A stretch of 64,000 nt of DNA from Nonomuraea sp. NEAU-A123 (GCF_018603905.1 NZ_JAHFZZ010000011.1:62001-126000), one strand, 5' to 3'. Positions 50,643 through 59,633 are shown, counted from the first letter of the stretch. The notes: generated from the letters alone by a model not told the origin. Numbers and translations: made by a program.

Positions 50643-51617
50643 GTGGAGTGTGTTGTGGCGGTTGATGTGGGTGGGACGACGATCAAGGGCGGCCTCGTCG
50701 GTCGCGACGGGACTCTGTTGTACGTGGAGCGCCGGGCCACGCCGCGCGCCGAGGGCCCGGAACGGGTGATCGCCGCCATCTCGGCCTTCGTCACGGACCT
50801 GTCCCGCCCGCGCCGGGTCGGCACTTCTGCGGAGCCTGTTGAGCTGAGTCCTGTCGCGGTGGGGCTGGCCGTGCCGGGGCTGGTGACGGCGACGCACGCG
50901 GTGTTCTCCGCCGCCTTCGGCTGGCGTGACGTCCCCATGGAGGCGTTCACCCAGGTGAGCCTGCCGGTCGCACTCGGCCACGACGTCCGTTCGGCGGGAG
51001 AGGCCGAACTGGCGTACGGCTCCGGAACGGGCACGGACGCCGACGTCCGCACGGGCTCGACCACCAGCAGCGGCACCCCCTCCAGCTCCGGTGTCGGTGC
51101 CGGAGATGTGCTGTATCTCCCCATTGGCACGGGTATCGCGGGCGCGGTGGTCCTGTCCGGGAGTCTGTACGGCGGGGCGGCCGGCTGGGCGGGCCAGATC
51201 GGCCACATCCCGGTATGGCCCGACGGAGTCCTCTGTGGCTGTGGCCAGCGCGGCTGCCTGGCGGCGTACGCCTCGGCCTCGGCCATCGCGGCCCGCTGCG
51301 GTGAGGACTCCGCCGCCGACGTGGTCGCCCGCGTCGCGACGGGAGACGTCCAGGCGACAGAGGTGTGGAACGAGGCGGTGGAGGCGCTGGCCCTGGCCCT
51401 GGCGACGTACACCTTGCTGCTCGACCCCGCCCTGGTCGTCATCGGCGGCGGCCTCTCGCTGGCTGGCGACGTCCTGATCGAGCCCCTATGCGACCGCCTG
51501 TCGGCCTTGCTCACCTTCCGCCATCCGCCCGCCCTGCGCGTCTCCGCCCTCGGCGTCCACGCGGGCCTCATGGGCGCGGGCCTCCTGGGCTGGCGTGCCC
51601 AGGAGGCCCGCCCATGA
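50643..51617 (+). CDS. ROK family sugar kinase
   Basis: A 324-residue protein from GTG 50643. It has an N-terminal phosphate loop VDVGGTTIKGGLV, a catalytic region LPVALGHDVRSAGEAE, GTGIAGAVV, and the ROK zinc-binding signature GCGQRGCLAAYAS. It probably phosphorylates glucose or a related hexose. The residue after GCL in the signature, usually Glu, is Ala here. No sugar transporter is adjacent. A Ser/Gly/Thr-rich insert near residues 140-155 is unusual. Confidence 0.9.
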   Translation: MECVVAVDVGGTTIKGGLVGRDGTLLYVERRATPRAEGPERVIAAISAFVTDLSRPRRVGTSAEPVELSPVAVGLAVPGLVTATHAVFSAAFGWRDVPMEAFTQVSLPVALGHDVRSAGEAELAYGSGTGTDADVRTGSTTSSGTPSSSGVGAGDVLYLPIGTGIAGAVVLSGSLYGGAAGWAGQIGHIPVWPDGVLCGCGQRGCLAAYASASAIAARCGEDSAADVVARVATGDVQATEVWNEAVEALALALATYTLLLDPALVVIGGGLSLAGDVLIEPLCDRLSALLTFRHPPALRVSALGVHAGLMGAGLLGWRAQEARP

Positions 51618-51683
51618 GCTACTGAGTGCGGTCGGCGAACACCGCGCTACCGGTCACCACGAGCGTCCGGGAAGCGTGCTCGG

Positions 51684-52811
51684 TCAGCCCACGACACGCT
51701 CTGGTGTGTCCAGCCAGATGCGCTGGCCCTCGGCGGTGACCGTCATCCCGAAGCGGTCACGACCGGGCTCACCCCAGCTCACCCACTGGAAGTAAGCGTC
51801 CACGGCCTCCTGCCAGACGGCACGGTCGCCGATCTGGAAGGCCTCGTACTGCTCACGCTTCGGCTCCCAGGTCGCCGCCGCCCACTGGTCGCTGCCGCCC
51901 ATGACCCACATGCGATGGAAATCATCCTCGCGGTAGGTATGAGAGTGCAGGCCGGTCAGCGCGGAGATCGCCAGGTCGGCCCCCGCCGGGGCGTAGGCGA
52001 GGGTGCGCGGGTCGATCCTGGTGGTGAACGGGCGTGCCTGGTCGGGGTCCGTGTCGCCGACTTCGACCGGCCGCTGGGAGCGCATCATCATGTACGAGGC
52101 GAAGCCGGGGAAGCGGCCGATCGCCGTGCCGTCCGGCCTGACCACGAGCCGTAGCGCGTGGTTGAGGCCGAAGCCGGGACAGTATGGGGCGACGATCACC
52201 GCGCCGGGCCGGGACTGCTCGATCCAGGCGTAGGGCACGGTGTGGATGCCGCACGTGACATGCACCCGATCGAAGGGGGCTCGCTCGGTTAGGCCGTCCG
52301 CGCCATCGCCGACGACCAGGTACGGCTGCGCTCCGGCGGCGGTGAGGTTCTTGACCGCCTGCTCCGCAGTCGCCGTGTCGATCTCGATCGAGGTGACGTT
52401 GGTCTCGCCGACCACATGAGAGAGCAGGGCGGCGGTCCAGCCGGTGCCGGTGCCCACCTCGAGCACCCGGTGGCCGGGTTCGGGGTCCAGCCATTGGAGC
52501 AGGTCGGCTACGGTGCTGGGCGCGGAACCCGCCGAGGTGGCGCCGGTGGCACCGAGCCGGATCTCGGTAGCACCGTCGTCGAGTTGGGTGACGAGCGTGC
52601 TGTCGGAGTAGACGACCTCCCACCAGGTGTCGGGGTCAGCATCGCGGTCGATGATGCTCTCACGCTCGCCCAGCCCCACGAACGCCTGCGCGATCGATGG
52701 GATGAACAGGTGGCGGGGAACGGCGCGCAGCGCGCCGAGCACCCACTCGCTGCGTGCGGAAACGGCCCTGATCTCGTCGATCATCCGCTCGATTCGGCCG
52801 GGGTTGTTCAC
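51684..52811 (-). CDS. RiPP-associated protein-isoaspartate methyltransferase homologue (aspartimide-forming)
   Basis: A 375-residue PIMT-fold methyltransferase from GTG 52811. The N-terminal part has VPRHLFIPSIAQAF. SAM is bound by VLEVGTGTGWTAALLSHVVG (about 115-135), and HVTCGIHTVPYAWIEQ and GAVIVAPY follow. Housekeeping PIMTs are about 210-230 residues. This one adds about 150 residues, ending FQWVSWGEPGRDRFGMTV and then an IWLD-type tail. Such a C-terminal domain marks PIMT homologues of RiPP clusters, which methylate an Asp so that it closes to an aspartimide. Its GTGA start overlaps the stop of a 42-codon peptide gene, its probable substrate. No lanthionine, lasso or ATP-grasp enzyme is present, which points to an imiditide. 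Confidence 0.88.
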   Translation of the reverse strand: MNNPGRIERMIDEIRAVSARSEWVLGALRAVPRHLFIPSIAQAFVGLGERESIIDRDADPDTWWEVVYSDSTLVTQLDDGATEIRLGATGATSAGSAPSTVADLLQWLDPEPGHRVLEVGTGTGWTAALLSHVVGETNVTSIEIDTATAEQAVKNLTAAGAQPYLVVGDGADGLTERAPFDRVHVTCGIHTVPYAWIEQSRPGAVIVAPYCPGFGLNHALRLVVRPDGTAIGRFPGFASYMMMRSQRPVEVGDTDPDQARPFTTRIDPRTLAYAPAGADLAISALTGLHSHTYREDDFHRMWVMGGSDQWAAATWEPKREQYEAFQIGDRAVWQEAVDAYFQWVSWGEPGRDRFGMTVTAEGQRIWLDTPERVVG

Positions 52812-52936
52812 TTCTTGCCCCCGTTGTCCCCCTTGCCGCTGTGTTTGCCGTCTCCGCCACCCAACGTGTCACCGCCCTTGGGTTTAGGGGGAATGTATGG
52901 CTTGTGCTTCTTGGCATCGCCTTCGTGCTTGCCCAT
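52808..52936 (-). CDS. Putative imiditide (aspartimide RiPP) precursor peptide
   Basis: A 42-residue peptide from ATG 52936, preceded by GGAG at 6 bases. It starts MGKHEGDAKKHKPYIPPKPK and continues Gly-rich with Asp at 7, 23, 29 and 37. It has 10 Lys, 3 His, 4 Asp, 1 Glu and no Cys, and is strongly basic. Asp29-Gly30 (GGGDGKHSG) and Asp37-Asn38 are plausible aspartimide sites. The stop overlaps the methyltransferase GTG by 4 bases. The basic charge fits the charge complementarity reported for the founding imiditide pair. The gene is too short for ordinary gene finders. No leader cleavage site is evident. Confidence 0.75.
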   Translation of the reverse strand: MGKHEGDAKKHKPYIPPKPKGGDTLGGGDGKHSGKGDNGGKK

Positions 52937-53016
52937 GTCGATCTCCGTCGTCTCGCCCAGCCACCCCGTTGTAACGGTACGACTACAGAATGAGACTGGG
53001 CAAGCGGATTCGGCCC

Positions 53017-54789
53017 TCAGGGCAGCAGCGTCGCCGGCACGTCGATCGGCTGGGCGCGTAGCTGCTCGCCGAGGGCCTTGGCCTGGGGATCCATCCGGGG
53101 GCTCGCCGCCACGCCCCTGCCCAGCAGGCCGTGGACGACGAAGTTGAGCGCGTGGAGATTCGGGAGCTCGTAGCGGGTGATCCGGTAGGCGGCCAGGTCG
53201 GGGAGGAGCTCCTTGAGGCGGTCCGTCGTCAGGTGCGTCGCCAGCCAGTCGTACCGCTCCGCCGTGTCGACCCAGACGCCCAGGTTGGCGTTGCCGCCCT
53301 TGTCTCCCGAGCGGGCGCCCGCTACGCGGCCCAGCGGGGTGCGGACAGTGGGCTGGTCGGCTGAGGCGAGCGCGGGGAGCCGCCCCGCGTCGTCGGCCCG
53401 CAGCGGTCGCGCGAGTGAAGAAGCGGCGGTGGGAGCTGGTGACGGCATCCCCTCACGGTCCGCGAACGAGGGCGCCTGCTCGTCGTTCGCATGCGGCGGC
53501 ACCGGCGCGCCGTCCACGGACGGTGACACCTCCTCGCCGTCCAGAAAGACTCGGGGACGCACCTCCGCGGCCGGTACCAGGACCGGCCAGTACACCCCGT
53601 ACGGCGACGCGTTGCCCGGCGGCGTGAGCCCGTAGAAGCCGGGGTAGCTGGCCAGCCCCGTCTCCACCACGGCCGAGGAGAAGGCGCGACCGGCCCGGCG
53701 CTGGTCGGCGTCCATCACCGTGATCCGCAGCAGCCCCCCATCCGTGAGCGTGACGTCCACCGAGTCGAACGACTCCCGGGGGATCCTGGCCCAGAGCGCC
53801 TCCTCCGCCAGGCGGGCCTTGGCCTCGAGGTCCAGGCCGGTCAGCACCAGCGTCATCGTGTTGCGGTATCCGGCCAGGTAGTTCACCGCGACCTTGAGCG
53901 TGCCGGGCGGCGGCTCACCGCGTACGCCCGAGACGCGGACCCGGTCGGGGCCGTCGTCCGACAGCGTGATGGTGTCGAAGCGGGCCACCACGTCCGGCCC
54001 GAGGTAGCGGGGCCCGGCGATCTCGTAGACGAGCTGGGCCGTCACCGTGCCGATCGAGACCAGGCCGCCCGTCCCCGGGTGCTTGGTGATCACGGAGGAG
54101 CCGTCGGCGTGCAGCTCGGCGATGGGGAAACCGCAGTGCGCCAGATCCGGTACGTCCTGAAAGAACGCGTAGTTGCCGCCCGTGGCCTGGCAGCCGCATT
54201 CGATGATGTGGCCCGCGACCACCGAGCCCGCCAGAGGATCGAGGTCGTCGGGCTGCCAGCCGTACCGCCAGATGCCGGGGCCCGTCACCAGGGCGGCGTC
54301 CGTGACGCGGCCCGTCACCACGACGTCGGCGCCCGCCGACAGGGCCGCCGCGATCGGGCGCCCGCCCAGGTAGGCGTTGGCGGTCAGAGGCGGGGCAGGC
54401 GGCTGCTCGCCGGTGTCGGCGTTGGTCAGGTCCAGGTCGCGGCCGATGAGGTCGTCGCCGGTGACGTGGGCGACCCTGGGGGAGAGGCCTAGGCGGGCGG
54501 CGAGCTCTTGTACGGCGGCGGCGCACCCGGCCGGATCCAACCCGCCCGCATTTGTCACGATTTTTATGCCTTTATCGAGACACGTGGCCATGACCTCTTC
54601 GAGCTGCGACAGGAACGTCGGCGCGTAGCCGGGGCGGCCCTTGAGGCGGTTCCCGGCCAGGATGAGCATGGTCAGCTCCGCCAGCCAGTCACCCGTGAGC
54701 ACGTCGATCGGGCCGCCCTCGACCATCTCCCGCGCGGCCGACAGCCGGTCACCGTAGAAGCCGCTGCAGTTGGCGATGCGCAAGGTCAT
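53017..54789 (-). CDS. AtuA-like (DUF1446) acyclic terpene utilisation family protein
   Basis: A 590-residue protein from ATG 54789. The DUF1446 core occupies about 1-440 (NCSGFYGDRLSAAREMV, GDWLAELTMLILA, IVTNAGGLDPAGC, DVVVTGRVTDAAL, GHIIECGCQATGG). A second domain follows with LGRVAGARSGDKGGNANLGV. AtuA is needed for citronellol and geraniol use in Pseudomonas, but its exact reaction is not settled. The gene is last in an acyl-CoA carboxylase operon and overlaps the hydratase gene by 4 bases. A Pro/Ala-rich linker joins the two domains. Confidence 0.9.
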   Translation of the reverse strand: MTLRIANCSGFYGDRLSAAREMVEGGPIDVLTGDWLAELTMLILAGNRLKGRPGYAPTFLSQLEEVMATCLDKGIKIVTNAGGLDPAGCAAAVQELAARLGLSPRVAHVTGDDLIGRDLDLTNADTGEQPPAPPLTANAYLGGRPIAAALSAGADVVVTGRVTDAALVTGPGIWRYGWQPDDLDPLAGSVVAGHIIECGCQATGGNYAFFQDVPDLAHCGFPIAELHADGSSVITKHPGTGGLVSIGTVTAQLVYEIAGPRYLGPDVVARFDTITLSDDGPDRVRVSGVRGEPPPGTLKVAVNYLAGYRNTMTLVLTGLDLEAKARLAEEALWARIPRESFDSVDVTLTDGGLLRITVMDADQRRAGRAFSSAVVETGLASYPGFYGLTPPGNASPYGVYWPVLVPAAEVRPRVFLDGEEVSPSVDGAPVPPHANDEQAPSFADREGMPSPAPTAASSLARPLRADDAGRLPALASADQPTVRTPLGRVAGARSGDKGGNANLGVWVDTAERYDWLATHLTTDRLKELLPDLAAYRITRYELPNLHALNFVVHGLLGRGVAASPRMDPQAKALGEQLRAQPIDVPATLLP

Positions 54790-55565
54790 GAAGGAACCCA
54801 CTTGGCCGGACGCTTCTCCATGAAGGCCGCGATGCCCTCCTGACCCTCCTCGGAGGTGAAACGCTGGGCGGAGAGCGCGGTCATCTGCCGCAGCCCCTCC
54901 TCGAACGACACTCCCGGCAGCTCCCTGACCAGCCGCTTCGTGATGGCCAGCGCCTCGGGACCGCCCTTGAGCAGCATGCCGGCGTAGTGCCGGACCGCCG
55001 CGTCGAGCTCCTCGGCGGGCACGGCCCGCGTCAGCAGCCCGATCTCCACCGCCCTGGCCGCGTCGAACACCTCGCCGGTCAGGAAGTACTCGGCCGCCGC
55101 CCGAGGATCGAGTCGGCGCAGGACCGGCACGGAGATCATGGCGGGCACGACGCCGAGCCGTACCTCCGTGAACGCGAAGGAGGCCGTCACCGGCGCGATC
55201 GCGAAGTCGCACGCGGCCACCAGGCCGAGCCCGCCCGCGCGCGCCGTGCCGTTCAGGCGGCAGATGACCGGCTTCGGGCTCTCCCAGATCAGCGCGAGGA
55301 TCTCCGGGAACGACGCCGTCACCGGCGCGTCGCCGACCCCGGAGGCAGGCTCGACGCGCTGCTCCTTCAGGTCGGCGCCCGAGCAGAACACCGGGCCCGC
55401 GCCGGTCAGCACGATCACCCGCACGTCCGGCTCGGTCAGCGCCCAGTTCAGCCGGCGTTCGAGGTCGCCGAGCAGGCGTACGGACAGCGCGTTCCTGTTG
55501 GGCGGTGAGTCCAGCGTGATCGTCGCGATGCCGCCGGCCAGCTCCTTGTGGACCAGGCTCGTCAT
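54786..55565 (-). CDS. Enoyl-CoA hydratase/isomerase family protein
   Basis: A 259-residue crotonase-fold protein. It has TLDSPPNRNALSVRLL, the oxyanion-hole strand FCSGADLKEQRVE, and RLNGTARAGGLGLVAACDFA with the second oxyanion region. Glu in FTEVRLGVVPAMISV is in the usual catalytic area. In this operon it would hydrate the glutaconyl-type product of the carboxylase (as AtuE or LiuC does). It overlaps its neighbours on both sides by 4 bases. Confidence 0.93.
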   Translation of the reverse strand: MTSLVHKELAGGIATITLDSPPNRNALSVRLLGDLERRLNWALTEPDVRVIVLTGAGPVFCSGADLKEQRVEPASGVGDAPVTASFPEILALIWESPKPVICRLNGTARAGGLGLVAACDFAIAPVTASFAFTEVRLGVVPAMISVPVLRRLDPRAAAEYFLTGEVFDAARAVEIGLLTRAVPAEELDAAVRHYAGMLLKGGPEALAITKRLVRELPGVSFEEGLRQMTALSAQRFTSEEGQEGIAAFMEKRPAKWVPS

Positions 55566-57418
55566 GAGCTTCCTTCCTGGATGATCGCCAGCACGGCTCC
55601 CGCCTCGACCTGCTGTCCCTTCTCGACGTGTACGCCGGAGACGACCCCGTCGGCGGGCGCGGCGATCTGATGCTCCATCTTCATCGCCTCCAGCACCAGC
55701 ACCGCCTGGCCCTTCGCCACGCGGTCACCCGGCTCGACCTCGACCCGCAGCACGCTACCCGGCATGGGAGCGAGGAGAGAGCCGGGGGCGACCTGCTCGA
55801 CGGGCTCGGGCAGGCGGGGAGCGGGCGTCAGCTCGACGGAGCCGCTGGGGGAGTCGACGCAGACCTTCCCGTCGTAGTGGGCGATGTCAAAGGCATGCCG
55901 TACGCCACCACGTTCCAGGACGATCCGGTACGGCTCTGCGGCGATCAGCTCGATGCCGTCGGGGAGTGGCTGGTAGACGACCTCGGCCTCGTCGAAGACG
56001 GCCCGCAGGGGCTGCGACCGGACATTCCGCCAACCGGACGGCAGACTGCGCAGGACCGGCGCGGCGGCCCGGTTGGCGGCGGCCTGCGCCAGGGCGGCGG
56101 CCAGCACGGCCAGCTCATCGGCGGGGCCGGTGCCGCTCAGGTCGTGCTCGTCGAGGAATCCGGTATGCGTGTCACCCGCCCTGAAATCCCGATTTTTCAG
56201 TACGTTCAGCAGCAAATCCCGGTTGGTGGTGAGGCCGTGGATCCGTGCGCGTCGTAGCGCCTTCGTCAGCTTCCGTACCGCCTCCTCCCGAGACGAGCCA
56301 TGAGCGACCACCTTGGCGAGCATCGCGTCGTAATGAGGGGAGACGACCGACCCGGCCGCCACCCCGGAATCAACCCGTACGTCCCCGGGCACCTCGAAGC
56401 GGCGCAGTGTCCCCGTCTGAGGCAGATAGTCCCCGTCCTCCGCGTACAACCGCACTTCGACCGCATGCCCCTGAGGTGCCGGCGCGGAGGCGGGCAGCGC
56501 CGACCCCTCGGCCACCTCGATCTGCAGCCGCACCAGATCAACCCCGTACACCAGCTCGGTGACCGGATGCTCGACCTGGAGTCGGGTGTTCATCTCCAGG
56601 AAGGCCACCTGATCCCCCTTGACCAGGAACTCCACGGTCCCGGCCCCGACGTACCCGATCTTCCTGGCCGCCCTGACCGCCGCCGCGCAGAGCTCGTCCC
56701 TGATCCGCTGGGTGATGCCCGGTGAGGGGCACTCCTCCACGACCTTCTGGTGCCGCCGCTGGATGCTGCACTCCCGCTCGCCGAGCGCCCACACGGTCCC
56801 GTGGCGGTCGGCCAGGACCTGTACCTCGACGTGCCTGGCCCCTTCGAGCAGCGGCTCGACGAACACGGTCCCGTCACCGAACGCCGCCTCGGACTCACGC
56901 CGCGCCGACGCGATCTCCCGCTCAAGCGCGCCGGCGTCGCGCACCACCCGCATGCCCCGCCCACCGCCACCGGCGGACGCCTTCACCAGCACGGGGAACT
57001 CCGTGACGGCCGCCGAGAGCGACGGCAGCACCGGCACCCCGGCCTCGCCCATCAGCCGCTTGGCCTCGATCTTCGACCCCATGGCCGCGATGGACTCCGG
57101 CGACGGGCCGACCCACACCAACCCGGCATCCAGCACGGCTCGGGCGAAGTCCGCGTTCTCGGACAGGAACCCATATCCCGGGTGTACGGCGTCGGCGCCC
57201 GCCGCCCGGCAGGCCGCCACGATCCGCTCGATGTCCAGGTAGGTATCCGCGGGTTTGGCGCCGCTCAGCCGTACCGCGAAGTCGGCCTCGGCCACGTGCG
57301 GTGACCCGGCGTCGGGGTCGGAGAAGACGGCCACGGTCTCGATGCCGAGCGACCGGCAGGTGCGGAAGACGCGCCGGGCGATCTCGCCCCGGTTCGCGAC
57401 GAGCAGGCGGGTGATCAT
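55562..57418 (-). CDS. Acyl-CoA carboxylase alpha subunit (biotin carboxylase plus BCCP)
   Basis: A 618-residue protein from ATG 57418. Biotin carboxylase occupies about 1-445 (LLVANRGEIARRVFRTCR, VHPGYGFLSENADFA, KASAGGGGRGMRVV, EMNTRLQVEHPVTE). A linker domain and a C-terminal biotinyl domain follow, with LEAMKMEHQI carrying the biotin Lys. It carboxylates its own biotin with ATP and bicarbonate. It pairs with the carboxyltransferase encoded 4 bases upstream. The class is methylcrotonyl- or geranyl-CoA carboxylase (LiuD/AtuF type). Confidence 0.95.
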   Translation of the reverse strand: MITRLLVANRGEIARRVFRTCRSLGIETVAVFSDPDAGSPHVAEADFAVRLSGAKPADTYLDIERIVAACRAAGADAVHPGYGFLSENADFARAVLDAGLVWVGPSPESIAAMGSKIEAKRLMGEAGVPVLPSLSAAVTEFPVLVKASAGGGGRGMRVVRDAGALEREIASARRESEAAFGDGTVFVEPLLEGARHVEVQVLADRHGTVWALGERECSIQRRHQKVVEECPSPGITQRIRDELCAAAVRAARKIGYVGAGTVEFLVKGDQVAFLEMNTRLQVEHPVTELVYGVDLVRLQIEVAEGSALPASAPAPQGHAVEVRLYAEDGDYLPQTGTLRRFEVPGDVRVDSGVAAGSVVSPHYDAMLAKVVAHGSSREEAVRKLTKALRRARIHGLTTNRDLLLNVLKNRDFRAGDTHTGFLDEHDLSGTGPADELAVLAAALAQAAANRAAAPVLRSLPSGWRNVRSQPLRAVFDEAEVVYQPLPDGIELIAAEPYRIVLERGGVRHAFDIAHYDGKVCVDSPSGSVELTPAPRLPEPVEQVAPGSLLAPMPGSVLRVEVEPGDRVAKGQAVLVLEAMKMEHQIAAPADGVVSGVHVEKGQQVEAGAVLAIIQEGSS

Positions 57419-59004
57419 GGGCGGAACACCCCGAATCCCGCCGCCTCGGGCACCGCGGCACTGTTGATCGCCGACAGGCACAGCCCCAGCACGGTCCTGG
57501 TGTCGCGCGGATCGATCACCCCGTCGTCGTAGAGCCGCCCCGACAGGAAGAACGGCAGCGACTCGGCCTCGATCTGCGCCTCCACCATGGCCCGCATGGC
57601 CGCGTCGCCCTCCTCGTCGTACACCTGACCGCGGGCCGCGGCGGAGGCCCGCCCGACGATCGACAGCACCCCGGCGAGCTGCGCGGGCCCCATCACCGCG
57701 GACTTGGCGCTCGGCCACGCGAACAGGAACCGCGGATCGTAGGCCCGGCCGCACATCCCGTAGTTTCCGGCTCCGTACGAGGCGCCCATCACCACGGTGA
57801 GGTGCGGCACGGTCGAGTTGGACACCGCGTTGATCATCATCGCGCCGTGCTTGATGATGCCGCCCTGCTCGTAGTCCTTGCCGACCATGTAACCGGTGGT
57901 GTTCTGGAGGAACAGCAGCGGAGTACGCGACTGGTTCGCGAGCTGGATGAACTGGGTCGCCTTCTGCGATTCCTCACTGAACAGCACACCTCGCGCGTTG
58001 GCCAGAATCCCCACCGGATAGCCGTGCAGCCGCGCCCACCCCGTCACCAGCGAGGCCCCGTACAGCGGCTTGAACTCCTCGAACGCGCTCCCGTCCACGA
58101 TCCGCGCGATCACCTCGCGCGGATCGAACGGCACCTTCAGGTCTTGCGGCACGATCCCGAGGAGCTCCTCCGCCGGATATCCGGGCTCTTGCACGGTCAG
58201 CGGGGCGGTGCCGAGCTTGCGCCAGTTGAGCGACCGGATGATCTGCCGCCCGATCCGCAGCGCGTCGTGCTCGTCGAGGGCCAGGTAGTCGGCCAGGCCG
58301 CTGGTGCGGGCGTGCATGCCGGCCCCGCCGAGCGACTCGTCGTCGGACTCCTCGCCGGTCGCCATCTTGACCAGCGGTGGCCCACCGAGGAACACCTTGG
58401 CCCGCTCCTTCACCATCACCACGTAGTCGCTCATCCCGGGCACATAGGCCCCACCGGCCGTGGAGTTGCCGAACACGAGCGCGATCGTCGGAACCCCCGC
58501 CGCCGACATGCGCGTCAGGTCCCGAAATATCCGCCCACCCGGGATGAAGATCTCCTTTTGCGTCGGCAGGTCCGCGCCGCCGCTCTCCACCAGATTGACG
58601 TACGGCAGGCGGTTGCTCAGCGCGATGTCGGCGGCCCTGAGCGACTTCTTGAGCGTCCACGGGTTCGACGCGCCACCTCTGACGGTGGGATCGTTCGCGG
58701 TGATCACACACTCGACGCCCTCGATCACCCCGATCCCGGTGACCACGCTGGCGCCCACCGGGAACTCGCTGCCCCACGCGGCCAGCGGTGACAGCTCCAG
58801 GAACGGCGAGTCGGGATCGACGAGCAGCTCGATCCGCTCGCGGGCCAGCAGCTTGCCCCGTTTCCGGTGCCGTTCCACATACTTGTCGCCGCCGCCCGCG
58901 ACCGCCTTGGCCTGCTCGGCGTCGAGCTTTTCCAGCTTGCCCAGCATCGCCGCGCGCCGCTCCTGGTAATCGGCGCCGCTGGGATCGAGCCTGCTCCGGA
59001 TCAC
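57415..59004 (-). CDS. Acyl-CoA carboxylase beta subunit (carboxyltransferase)
   Basis: A 529-residue carboxyltransferase. I chose GTG 59004 because it overlaps the TetR stop (GTGA) and AGGAGG lies just upstream; a TTG at 59022 is also in frame. It has LPYVNLVESGGADLPTQKE, LFLQNTTGYMVGKDYEQGG, IIKHGAMMINAVSNSTVPH and GAGNYGMCGRAYDPRFLFAW, the pattern of methylcrotonyl- and geranyl-CoA carboxylases rather than propionyl-CoA carboxylases. It moves CO2 from biotin to the acyl-CoA. The AtuA neighbour favours an acyclic-terpene type substrate, but leucine degradation is not excluded. Confidence 0.93.
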   Translation of the reverse strand: MIRSRLDPSGADYQERRAAMLGKLEKLDAEQAKAVAGGGDKYVERHRKRGKLLARERIELLVDPDSPFLELSPLAAWGSEFPVGASVVTGIGVIEGVECVITANDPTVRGGASNPWTLKKSLRAADIALSNRLPYVNLVESGGADLPTQKEIFIPGGRIFRDLTRMSAAGVPTIALVFGNSTAGGAYVPGMSDYVVMVKERAKVFLGGPPLVKMATGEESDDESLGGAGMHARTSGLADYLALDEHDALRIGRQIIRSLNWRKLGTAPLTVQEPGYPAEELLGIVPQDLKVPFDPREVIARIVDGSAFEEFKPLYGASLVTGWARLHGYPVGILANARGVLFSEESQKATQFIQLANQSRTPLLFLQNTTGYMVGKDYEQGGIIKHGAMMINAVSNSTVPHLTVVMGASYGAGNYGMCGRAYDPRFLFAWPSAKSAVMGPAQLAGVLSIVGRASAAARGQVYDEEGDAAMRAMVEAQIEAESLPFFLSGRLYDDGVIDPRDTRTVLGLCLSAINSAAVPEAAGFGVFRP

Positions 59005-59633
59005 ACGCCCTCCTGTTGCCAACTTGACGCCGACGTCAACCCGATGGCCCTGGCCCAGAGCTTGGTGAGCAGCTCCACGGCCGTCCGCTCGTCCGCGCGT
59101 TCGCCCAGGTCAAGCCAGACGTGGGCGAAGTGCTCCACCATCCCGCCGAGCATGACGGCCGTCAGCCGGGGATCGAGCGCCGGGTCGGCCAGACCCTGCT
59201 CCTGCAGCCGCCTGAGCCCCTCGGCGCCGCGCCGGACGAACACCTCGCGCAGCTCCAGAAGCAGCCCGCGCAGGCCCTCCTCGGCGGTGGCGGCCTGCTC
59301 GAGCATCCTGACCAGCCGCGAATTGGCCGCCCAGGCGCGCAGGTAGAGCCGGTTGGCCGCCTCGATCCGCGCGTACGGGTCGCCGGGCACGCCGGGACCC
59401 ACGACGCTCGCCGTGAACATCTCCCCGACCACCGCCGCCGCCACCTCGCCGAACAGCGCTTCCTTGGAGTCAAAGTAGGTGTAGAACGTGCCATGCGAGA
59501 CCCCGGCCCGCACGCAGACGTCATCGATGCGCACGGTTTCGTAGCCGTGCTCGTCGAAGGCGTCCCGGCCCGCCCGCACGAGCGCGTCCCTCGTACGCCG
59601 GCCCCGCGCGGTGAGCTCGGACTTGACGATCAC
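59001..59633 (-). CDS. TetR family regulator of the acyl-CoA carboxylase operon
   Basis: A 210-residue TetR protein from GTG 59633 (VIVKSELTARGRRTRDALVR). The HTH continues with YETVRIDDVCVRAGVSHGTF and YTYFDSKEALFGEV. It is the first gene of the operon, and its stop overlaps the carboxyltransferase start. Identical half-sites TTGACG and CGTCAA flank N4 at its own start and again just before the carboxyltransferase start, so autoregulation and operon control are likely. The ligand is probably an acyl-CoA. Confidence 0.92.
   Translation of the reverse strand: MIVKSELTARGRRTRDALVRAGRDAFDEHGYETVRIDDVCVRAGVSHGTFYTYFDSKEALFGEVAAAVVGEMFTASVVGPGVPGDPYARIEAANRLYLRAWAANSRLVRMLEQAATAEEGLRGLLLELREVFVRRGAEGLRRLQEQGLADPALDPRLTAVMLGGMVEHFAHVWLDLGERADERTAVELLTKLWARAIGLTSASSWQQEGV
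59024..59039. promoter_or_regulatory. TetR operator candidate, TTGACG-N4-CGTCAA (copy 2)
   Basis: A 6-4-6 inverted repeat inside the 3' end of the TetR gene, about 20 bases upstream of the carboxyltransferase GTG. Its arms are identical to those of the copy at 59623. Confidence 0.65.

Noticed and set aside
51619..51690. Short minus-strand tail reading TLVVTGSAVFADRTQ before a stop
   Set aside because: It looks like the C-terminus of a lost enzyme, perhaps an amidohydrolase, but only about 24 codons exist and they overlap the methyltransferase end, so it cannot be supported.
51684..52811. Housekeeping protein repair methyltransferase (Pcm)
   Set aside because: The protein is about 150 residues longer than Pcm and is coupled to a small peptide gene, which fits a RiPP tailoring enzyme better.
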